From: Nitrospirota bacterium
GTDB taxonomy: Bacteria > Nitrospirota > JACRHL01
Assembly (NCBI GenBank): GCA_016212085.1
Contig: JACRHL010000005.1
Location: 124,001-188,000 of the forward strand
DNA: 64,000 bases
Reading direction: 5' to 3'
Part shown: piece by piece, positions 57,949 to 64,000 of the stretch
How the letters are laid out: the number at the start of each line of letters is the position of its first letter
Position numbering within the stretch: position 1 is the stretch's first letter
The notes under the pieces: generated by a model
Told to the model about the DNA's origin: nothing
Databases searched by the model: none
What the model saw: the letters and a program-made list of their open reading frames with translations, nothing else
Position numbers and translations under genes: made by a program

Positions 57949-58099
57949 AGAGGTACCCATGAACATGGGAGGGCACCCAGGCATCTCGCGGCGGCGTGCC
58001 GCCCCGGTTATTGCGTGATTGATGGGCGGGATGGGTGGCGTACCGGACGCCATTTGGCTGGTGCTGTGTTGGGGTGCGGGGTCGGCCGGCCGGCCCCGT

Positions 58100-58141
58100 C
58101 CCGCCCGCCGGCCGCCCCAGAGGGCGTGGCCGGCGGGCGGG
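58100..58141 (-). terminator. 14-bp GC hairpin, probable 3' end of peptide 3 transcript
   Basis: CCCGCCCGCCGGCC and GGCCGGCGGGCGGG are perfect complements, with an inner GCCC/GGGC pairing. It begins 30 nt past the stop of the 58171 peptide, at the same distance as the hairpin of the other unit. Confidence 0.5.
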
Positions 58142-58170
58142 GTTGAGCGCCCTTGTGCGGGCGCCTCGGG

Positions 58171-58317
58171 TTACGCGGCCTTGGGCAGCGAGCGCGCGGT
58201 CCCGCGCTGCGCCCGCAACTGCTCGGAGATATGGCGCTCGGTGCGCACCTCCAGCGCGAAGAGGACGATGCTGGCGACGGCGGTGAGGGTGATATAGGTA
58301 TTGATGACGGTGAACAT
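58171..58317 (-). CDS. 48-aa single-span membrane peptide, copy 3
   Basis: Starts MFTVINTYITLTAVASIVLF and ends LPKAA, and has TERHISEQLR in the middle. Same length and plan as the two tandem copies but diverged. The ribosome site is GGAG with AGGA closer to the ATG. It has its own promoter with the same box geometry. No family recognised. Confidence 0.75.
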   Translation of the reverse strand: MFTVINTYITLTAVASIVLFALEVRTERHISEQLRAQRGTARSLPKAA

Positions 58318-58364
58318 TTCCTGATCTCCAAGGGCTGGGGTTTGTTTGGCTCCCCATTGAGATC

Positions 58365-58396
58365 AGGATACGTCCCGATTCTGAACCGGGCCTGAA
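58365..58396 (-). promoter_or_regulatory. Promoter with two TTCAG boxes for peptide 3
   Basis: On the reverse strand: TTCAG-N6-TTCAG (58381-58396), 10 nt, TATCCT (58365-58370). The segment next to the proximal box (CCCGATT on the plus strand) also matches the other promoter (CCCAATT). Confidence 0.6.
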
Positions 58397-58418
58397 CGTT
58401 GTGTTAGGTTTTCGTTAG

Positions 58419-58581
58419 CAGGCTGTTGAAAAGCGGTGTTTTTCGGCACGCCTGCGTCCGGCACAGGGGTGTGCCGGCGGATTTTATGCGCGTAAGCGCC
58501 TGGAATACGGAGAAACCGGAAAACCGCGATTCTTCGGTTCCGGGTTGAACAAGGCCATCCGTGCCCTTTTTCAACATCCTG
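58419..58581. mobile_element. 163-bp MITE-like element with 15-bp ends
   Basis: Left CAGGCTGTTGAAAA and right TTTTTCAACATCCTG are inverted with one mismatch. Such CAGGCTGTTGAAAA ends are common on small repeats in proteobacteria. No open frame inside; no clear target duplication (TTAG versus TCAG). Together with the flanks it fills the 349-bp gap before acyP. Confidence 0.55.
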
Positions 58582-58666
58582 TCAGTGATTCGATGGTTTG
58601 CCCGGCGAACGCACAAGGCGCGGGCGTGGCGCCGCTCCGGAGCGGCGGGCGCCGTCGGCAAGGGAA

Positions 58667-58942
58667 TCAGTAGCGGATGGTGAAGGCGGTGAACGCCTCC
58701 GCCTCCACGGGCTCGCTGGTGATGTGGTCCACGCGGGCGCCGGGCGGGCCCTCCTCGAGGCGCGCGAGCAGGGCCGCCACCCGGTCCGGCGTGCCCTCGG
58801 CCACCAGGTGCACGCGGCCGTCCGGCAGGTTCTCCACGTAGCCCGTCACCCCCAGGGCCTGGGCGGCCTTCTGGGTGAAGGCGCGAAACCACACCCCCTG
58901 GACATGGCCGGACACCCAGATTTCGGTGCTCACGTGGCTCAT
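58667..58942 (-). CDS. acyP: Acylphosphatase
   Basis: 91 aa. Signature GHVQGVWFRAFTQKAA (catalytic Arg) and GYVENLPDGRVHLVAEG (catalytic Asn). Hydrolyses acyl phosphates. It is last in the reverse-strand operon, 52 nt after the UbiH-like gene. Confidence 0.93.
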   Translation of the reverse strand: MSHVSTEIWVSGHVQGVWFRAFTQKAAQALGVTGYVENLPDGRVHLVAEGTPDRVAALLARLEEGPPGARVDHITSEPVEAEAFTAFTIRY

Positions 58943-58994
58943 GCGCCCATCCGTTGCGTTGACGTGCCGTGCACGGGGCCCAGTATAGCCCCGG

Positions 58995-60254
58995 TCACCA
59001 CCCCGCCACCAGACGCGCGCGCTCCCAGGGGCTCAAGGGCTCGCGGGACAGGCCGGCGATCTCGGCGGTGACCTTGCGGCGCAGGGCCGGGTTGCGGGCC
59101 AGCCCCCGGAAGGCCCGGTCGCGCAGGGTGCACAGCAGGGGGTTGCCGGCGTTCCAGAACAGCACCAGTTCGTCGCCCAGCCGTTGCAGTGCCTCCGCCT
59201 GGGGGCGGCGGGCGCCCTCGTAGGCGTGCAGGGTGGCGGGGCGCACCGTGCCGTGGCGGCGCAGGTCGCCGGCCACGCGGCCGGCCAGCTCCTCCGCGTC
59301 CACCAGGGCCATGTTGCGGCCCTGGGCCACGTGGGGGTTCACGGAGTGGGCCGCGTGTCCCACCAGGGCCACCCCCGGCCCGTGCCAGCGGTGCGCCATC
59401 ACCTTCAGGCAGGGGAAGTAGTGCAGGTCGCGCCAGGAGCGGATGCCGTCCAGGTGGCCCGCAATGCCCGGATGGATCTGTTCCATGCGCTCGCGCAGCC
59501 AGCCGGGCGAGCGGCCGCGCAGGGCGGTCACCCGCGCCAGCGGCACCAGGTAGAAGAAGTACAGGGTGTCCGCCGATACCGGGAACAGCCCCAGGATCTC
59601 GTTGTTGCCCAGGTAGTAACAGCCGTCCCGGTCGAAGCCGGGGGGGCGGGGGAGGGTGCCGGTCAGGTAGCCCTCGCCGTAGCGGCTGACGCGCGCGCCC
59701 ACGCCCATGGCGCGGCGCACCCGCGATTGGGCCCCGTCGGCGCCGATCACCATGCGCGCCCGGATGCGCCGGGTGCGCCCCCCCTGTGCCACCACCACCT
59801 CGGTCCCCCGGTCCCCCTGGCGGGCCAGCCCCTTGCAGGCGGCCCCCTCGTGCACGGCAACGTTGGGCAGCGCGGCCAGGGCCGCCGTCTGGGCCTGGTG
59901 GATGGTCTCCGGCATCAGCACCAGGGTGGTGGGCAGGGGGGTGTCCAGCTCGCCATAGTCGAAGGTGGCCAGGGGCCCGCCGCCGATACGGCGGAAATGG
60001 TACCGGCGGGTTTCCGCGTGGGGCCGGGCGCGCACCGCGTCCAAGAGCCCCAGCCGCTCCAGGGCGGCCAAGCCGTTGGGCTGGATGATCTCGCCCCGGG
60101 GTACCGGCGTGTTGGGGTGCTGCTTTTCCAGGACGCACACGGAGAGCCCGGCGCGGCCCAGCACCAGCGCGCAGGTGAGGCCCGCGGCGCCGGCGCCGAC
60201 CACGACCACGTCGGCCCTGCCGGGCAGGGCCGGGGGAGCGGCCGGGGCGGTCAC
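58995..60254 (-). CDS. UbiH-like FAD-dependent monooxygenase
   Basis: 419 aa. FAD motif VVVGAGAAGLTCALVLGRAGL, second motif VIGADGAQSRVRRAMG, and a third region GHAAHSVNPHVAQGRNMALVDAEEL (GH in place of the usual GD). It belongs to the aromatic-ring hydroxylase/ubiquinone UbiH-VisC group. The ubiD gene upstream in the same operon supports a ring-modifying role, but the substrate is not shown. 4 nt after the SUMF1 gene. Confidence 0.8.
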   Translation of the reverse strand: MTAPAAPPALPGRADVVVVGAGAAGLTCALVLGRAGLSVCVLEKQHPNTPVPRGEIIQPNGLAALERLGLLDAVRARPHAETRRYHFRRIGGGPLATFDYGELDTPLPTTLVLMPETIHQAQTAALAALPNVAVHEGAACKGLARQGDRGTEVVVAQGGRTRRIRARMVIGADGAQSRVRRAMGVGARVSRYGEGYLTGTLPRPPGFDRDGCYYLGNNEILGLFPVSADTLYFFYLVPLARVTALRGRSPGWLRERMEQIHPGIAGHLDGIRSWRDLHYFPCLKVMAHRWHGPGVALVGHAAHSVNPHVAQGRNMALVDAEELAGRVAGDLRRHGTVRPATLHAYEGARRPQAEALQRLGDELVLFWNAGNPLLCTLRDRAFRGLARNPALRRKVTAEIAGLSREPLSPWERARLVAGW

Positions 60255-60258
60255 CGGA

Positions 60259-61107
60259 TCAAGGGGTGGGCTGGACGCAGCGGAACCCCACGTCGTTCAG
60301 GCGGCCGGCGGGGTCCAGAAACAGCCGGTAGGTGGCGCGGGAGTTGTTGGCCACGATGTCCATGAAATCCCGCTGGTCCGGGTAGTGGCCCACGCTGGCC
60401 CAGGAGTTGCCGCGCAGCACCTTGACGGTGGTGCCGAAGCGGTCGTCCTGGTAGGTGCCGCCCGGATAGGGCTGGTACCAGTCCGCCGTCCACTCCCAGA
60501 CGTTGCCGATCAGGTCCTTCACGCCGTAGGGGCTGTCGCCGCCGGCCACGGAGCCCACCGGCAGCGTGTGGCCGCGCGCCACGTTCGCGGCGTCGTGGGT
60601 GTAGGTCGAGCCCCACGGGTAGGCGCGGCCGTCGGTGCCGCGCGCCGCCTTTTCCCACTGGGCCTCCGTGGGCAGGGTTCCGCCCCGCCCGTTGCAGTAG
60701 CTCTCGGCGTCGTGCCAGCTCACGTGGGTCACCGGGTGGGTTTCCAGCCCCTGGGGTGGGGCGGGGCCCTGCCAATGGGGGGGTGGCTGGTGGCCGGTGG
60801 CGGCCACGAACGCCCCGTAGGCGCCGTTGGTCACCTCGGTGGCGTCGATGAAGTACGCCGCCAGGTCGACCGGGTGCGCCGGGTGGGCGGTATCGAACCA
60901 CGGCACCATCAGGCCCAGCTCGGCGCCGCGCCCGTCCACGTCCTCCTCGTCGGTGCCCATGGTGAAGGGGCCGGCGGGTATCCGCACCATGCCCTCGGGC
61001 GCGGCGGCCGCCGCGGCGAGCGGCGGCTTCCGTTGCAGGGCGCCGCCCATGGGGTCGCAGGCGCCCAGCAGCAGGAGGCCGATCAGCAGGGGGAGCCGGC
61101 GCCTCAC
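60259..61107 (-). CDS. SUMF1-domain lipoprotein 1
   Basis: 282 aa from GTG 61107 (overlaps the preceding stop). Lipobox LLLLGAC near residue 16. SUMF1 domain: [68 protein letters not shown], and a final GFRC. The segment after LRGNSW has no Cys, so the FGE catalytic pair is missing. It resembles the two upstream proteins. Probably a periplasmic binding or structural role. Confidence 0.8.
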   Translation of the reverse strand: MRRRLPLLIGLLLLGACDPMGGALQRKPPLAAAAAAPEGMVRIPAGPFTMGTDEEDVDGRGAELGLMVPWFDTAHPAHPVDLAAYFIDATEVTNGAYGAFVAATGHQPPPHWQGPAPPQGLETHPVTHVSWHDAESYCNGRGGTLPTEAQWEKAARGTDGRAYPWGSTYTHDAANVARGHTLPVGSVAGGDSPYGVKDLIGNVWEWTADWYQPYPGGTYQDDRFGTTVKVLRGNSWASVGHYPDQRDFMDIVANNSRATYRLFLDPAGRLNDVGFRCVQPTP

Positions 61108-62114
61108 GACGGTTCCCTCCCGGGTGCCGGGGCGCCCTGGGCGGGGGCGTCGGCGGCGCAGCGGAAGCCGAACGAGTTGTTGCGGATTTTTGGCGAGAAA
61201 CGGCTGCGGTTGTAGCTGGGGGCCGACAGGCCGCACCCGTACGACAGGCAGTCGTACCACGAGCCGCCGCGCAGCACCTTGTTTTTCTCGCCATAGAAGT
61301 TGTTGGGGAAGGCGTTGCCCGGGTAGGGCTGGTACCAGTCCACCGTCCACTCCCACACGTTGCCCGACATGTCGTACAGGCCATACGGGCTCCTGCCGTC
61401 CTCGAAGGAGCCCACCGGCATGGTGTCGCCCTTCTCCTTCAGCGAGGCCCAGCGTTGCGGCGAATTGGCCCGGTCCAGGGCGAAGCGGTTGCCCCACGGA
61501 AACACCTGGCCATCGGTGCCGCGCGCCGCCTTCTCCCACTCCAGCTCGTTGGGCAGGCGCTTGCCCTCCCAGTTGCAGAACGCATCCGCGTCCTCCCAGC
61601 TCACGTACACCACCGGGTGGTTTTCCTTGCCCGCCGGGATGCCGTCCTTCCAGTGGCGCGGGGCGCGGCGGCCGGTGGCGCCGACAAAGCGCTGGTAGCG
61701 GGCGTTGGTCACCTCGTAGAGGTCGATGTAATAGGCGGGAAGGGTCACCATGTGTTCCGGCGTCTCGTCCAGGTCGCCCTTGCCCTCGGTGATCTCGCGG
61801 CCGTCGTTGCCGACGATGGCGGGGCCCGCCGGGATCAGCGCCATGTCGGTCAGGTCCGGGCCGTGGGCGACGGGGTGGGCCGGCGCATCGGCGGCGGTGG
61901 TCAGGCCGGTCTCGTGGGAGCCCGCGTGGCACTCGGCGCAATCCGCCTGGCCCACGTCCACCCGCGGGGCGGAGCCGTCGGGCCCGTGGCAGGCGCCGCA
62001 GGTCTCGGCGGAGACGTGGCTGAACGGCACGCCGCTGGTTGCCGGCGCCGTGGTGCCGCGGGGGGCCAGCGCGAGAACCAGGGCCAGCACGAGGGTGACG
62101 GTGAGCGGGCGCAT
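61104..62114 (-). CDS. Diheme cytochrome c-SUMF1 fusion protein
   Basis: 336 aa, signal peptide at the N-terminus. Two heme motifs CGACH (about residue 36) and CAECH (about 58) are followed by a SUMF1 domain from about 90 ([67 protein letters not shown]). After LRGGSW there is DCLSYGC, a C-x4-C as in FGE, but about seven residues further from the NRxR part. It may bind copper or heme; a true FGE activity is not proven. Confidence 0.82.
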   Translation of the reverse strand: MRPLTVTLVLALVLALAPRGTTAPATSGVPFSHVSAETCGACHGPDGSAPRVDVGQADCAECHAGSHETGLTTAADAPAHPVAHGPDLTDMALIPAGPAIVGNDGREITEGKGDLDETPEHMVTLPAYYIDLYEVTNARYQRFVGATGRRAPRHWKDGIPAGKENHPVVYVSWEDADAFCNWEGKRLPNELEWEKAARGTDGQVFPWGNRFALDRANSPQRWASLKEKGDTMPVGSFEDGRSPYGLYDMSGNVWEWTVDWYQPYPGNAFPNNFYGEKNKVLRGGSWYDCLSYGCGLSAPSYNRSRFSPKIRNNSFGFRCAADAPAQGAPAPGREPS

Positions 62115-62123
62115 GGGCGGCCG

Positions 62124-62981
62124 TTACGGAGCCGGTTCCGCCGCCATGGCGCAGCGCACGCCCGAGTCGCGCGTGGCGGCCGTGGGCGGGAAGTAGAAGC
62201 GGTAGTTGGCGCGGGACATCTGCCCCACCACCGCCCGTCGCGCCTCCGGGTCGGGAAAGTGGCCGTGGTCGCCGTAGGAGTTGCCGCGGATCACCTTGAG
62301 CAACTGGGTGAACTTGTCGCTCGCGTAGGCGCTGCCGGGGTAGGCGCGATAGTAGCTGCTGGTCCATTCCCAGGCGTTGCCGATCATGTCCTCCACCCCG
62401 TAGGGGCTGGCCCCCTGGGGGAAGCTGCCCACCGGCATCAGGCGGCCGTGCTCGCCACGGGAGATGTTGGCCTTCGCCTCCTCGAAGCCGTTGCCCCAGG
62501 GGTAGGTGCGGCCGTCGGCGCCGCGCGCCGCCTTTTCCCACTCCGCCTCGGTGGGTAGGCGCTTGCCGAAGTGCATGCAGGCGAAGGTGGCCTGGTACCA
62601 GTTGAGGCCGGTCACCGGGTAGTCTCCCATCCCTTCCGGGTAGTGGTTGTCCTCCCAGGTGGCGGGGGCGGACTGGGGTATCTCGGTCACGTCGAGGAAT
62701 TGCAGGTACTCGGCGTTGGTCATCTCGTACCGGTCGATGTAGAACGCGGGCAGGTCCACGGCGTGGGCGGGGTTGGCGTCGTCGAACAGGGTGAACGGCA
62801 GGCCGTAGTCGGCCACGTCGCTGGTGGCGTCGGTCTGGTCGGTGCCCATGGTGAAGGGTCCGGCGGGGATGAGCACCATGCCCGGCGAAACGCCGGCGGC
62901 CTTGTGGGTCACCGGCAGGTGGGCGCACCCCGACAGGGTGAGGGTGGCCAGCGCCAGCAGGCACGCGTCGCGTAGGGTCAA
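62124..62981 (-). CDS. SUMF1-domain lipoprotein 3
   Basis: 285 aa from TTG 62981, which overlaps the ubiD stop; GGAG is 7 nt before it. Lipobox LTLSGC. SUMF1 domain: [66 protein letters not shown], ending GVRCAM. The FGE Cys pair is absent ([16 protein letters not shown]). Resembles lipoprotein 1 (YPG-x-x-Y, RA-x-YR). Confidence 0.8.
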   Translation of the reverse strand: MTLRDACLLALATLTLSGCAHLPVTHKAAGVSPGMVLIPAGPFTMGTDQTDATSDVADYGLPFTLFDDANPAHAVDLPAFYIDRYEMTNAEYLQFLDVTEIPQSAPATWEDNHYPEGMGDYPVTGLNWYQATFACMHFGKRLPTEAEWEKAARGADGRTYPWGNGFEEAKANISRGEHGRLMPVGSFPQGASPYGVEDMIGNAWEWTSSYYRAYPGSAYASDKFTQLLKVIRGNSYGDHGHFPDPEARRAVVGQMSRANYRFYFPPTAATRDSGVRCAMAAEPAP

Positions 62982-64000
62982 AATCCGTACTCCTTCCAGC
63001 GGGCGGTGACGCGCGCCACCACACCGGGGTCCATGGCAATGGGGGTGCCCCACTCGCGGTGGGTTTCCGGCGGCAGCTTGCCGGTGGCGTCGATGCCCAT
63101 CTTGCTGCCCAGGCCCGACTCGGGCGAGGCGAAATCCAGGTAGTCGATGGGGGTGTTGTCGATCATCACCGTGTCGCGGATGGGGTCGACGCGGGTGGCG
63201 ATGGCCCAGATCACGTCGTTCCAGTTGCGCACGTCGATGTCGTCGTCGACGATGACGATGAACTTGGTGTACATGAACTGGCGGAGGAAGCTCCACAGCC
63301 CCATCATCACGCGCTTGGCGTGGCCGGGGTACTGCTTCCTGATGGAGACCACGGCCATGCGGTAGCTGCACGCCTCCATGGGCAGGTGCATATCCACCAC
63401 CTCCGGGTAGGCCTGCTTCAGGAACGGCACGAACACCTCGTTCAAGGCCAGCCCCAGGATGGCCGGCTCGTCCGGCGGGCGGCCGGTGTAGGTGCTGTGG
63501 TAGATGGGGTTCCTGCGGTGGGTGATACAGGTGGCGGTGAACACCGGGAAGCGCTCCACCTGGTTGTAATAGCCCGTGTGGTCGCCGTAGGGCCCCTCGT
63601 CCGCATAATCGGAAAGGGACACGTGCCCCTCGATGACGATCTCCGCCGTGGCGGGCACCTGGAGCGGCACCGTGCGGCAGTCGGTCACGTCCACCTTTTT
63701 GCCGCGCAGGAGGCCGGCGAAGTGGTATTCGGACAGGGTGTCGGGCACCGGGGTGACGGCGGCGATGGTGGTGCCCGGGTCGCAACCGATGGCGATGGCC
63801 ACCGGCACCGGCTCGGGCTTTTTTTCGCCCCACGCCTTGTGGTCCAGGGCGCCGCCCCGGTGGGCCAGCCAGCGCATGATGGCGCGCTTCCGGTCGAGGC
63901 GCTGCATGCGGTAGATGCCCAGGTTGGTGCGGCCGCCGTCGGGCCCCCGGGTGATGACCAGCGGCCAGGTGATGAGCGGCGCCGGCTCGCCGGGCCAGCA
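62978..64000 (-). CDS. ubiD: UbiD-family prenylated-FMN decarboxylase, 5' end missing
   Basis: 341 codons visible; the gene enters from the right edge. The family core [21 protein letters not shown] is at the edge. It then shows [50 protein letters not shown] and a C-terminal [16 protein letters not shown]. UbiD decarboxylates 3-polyprenyl-4-hydroxybenzoate in ubiquinone synthesis with prenyl-FMN from UbiX. First visible gene of the reverse operon. Confidence 0.92.
   Translation of the reverse strand, partial: CWPGEPAPLITWPLVITRGPDGGRTNLGIYRMQRLDRKRAIMRWLAHRGGALDHKAWGEKKPEPVPVAIAIGCDPGTTIAAVTPVPDTLSEYHFAGLLRGKKVDVTDCRTVPLQVPATAEIVIEGHVSLSDYADEGPYGDHTGYYNQVERFPVFTATCITHRRNPIYHSTYTGRPPDEPAILGLALNEVFVPFLKQAYPEVVDMHLPMEACSYRMAVVSIRKQYPGHAKRVMMGLWSFLRQFMYTKFIVIVDDDIDVRNWNDVIWAIATRVDPIRDTVMIDNTPIDYLDFASPESGLGSKMGIDATGKLPPETHREWGTPIAMDPGVVARVTARWKEYGF

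Overview
The window is a GC-rich, densely packed bacterial chromosome segment with mostly Escherichia-like gene families. E. coli-type NuoH-N, a hexameric-type citrate synthase, UbiD plus a UbiH-like flavoprotein, RhlB, XerD and GroESL all point to a Pseudomonadota member. A ferredoxin-tailed NuoF, a long two-domain ThyX and a soluble fumarate-reductase-like cluster next to sucCD are reminiscent of microaerophilic autotrophs (Magnetococcia or Zetaproteobacteria-like lineages, or Aquificota by transfer). The class cannot be fixed from this sequence alone.

Layout. 1-11.5 kb: the distal half of a complex I operon (nuoF 3' end, nuoGHIJKLMN) followed by a HhH protein and a 56-aa protein. 11.5-20.7 kb: an exported protein, groES-groEL with a clear terminator, a five-LysM amidase, xerD (reverse strand), an LpoA-like periplasmic protein and an M50 protease. 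20.7-26.5 kb: a nickel-uptake locus: a porin behind a NikR-type operator, a NikK-like protein, a NikM-NikL fusion behind a structured leader, NikQ, and NikO with a very long His/Asp tail. 26.5-34.7 kb: a membrane redox island derived from cbb3 oxidase parts: CcoS-like, membrane cytochrome c, two short subunit-I-like proteins carrying an H-x-H-x-N-L motif, an anchored SUMF1/NirV-like protein, a thioredoxin-like lipoprotein and CcoG. 34.8-39.6 kb: dcd, rhlB, queF (reverse), plsC, thyX.

39.8-48.8 kb: two tandem FrdB-like Fe-S proteins separated by a 143-bp MITE, a FrdA-like flavoprotein lacking the flavinylation His, sucC, sucD, two Fe-S proteins and an NAD/FAD subunit. Together they look like a soluble NAD(P)H-linked fumarate reductase plus succinyl-CoA synthetase, which fits a reductive TCA branch. 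48.8-57 kb: phosphatase, redoxin, MFS carrier, gltA (reverse), a SWIM-SNF2 helicase and a JAMM protease.

57-58.6 kb is the most unusual stretch. A second full MITE copy and a fragment flank three tandem 48-aa single-membrane-span peptides. They form two transcription units with identical promoter geometry (two TTCAG boxes 11 bp apart, 10 nt upstream of a -10) and strong hairpins about 30 nt past each last stop. 58.6-64 kb is a reverse-strand operon: ubiD, three exported SUMF1-domain proteins (one fused to a diheme cytochrome c segment), a UbiH-like flavoprotein and acylphosphatase.
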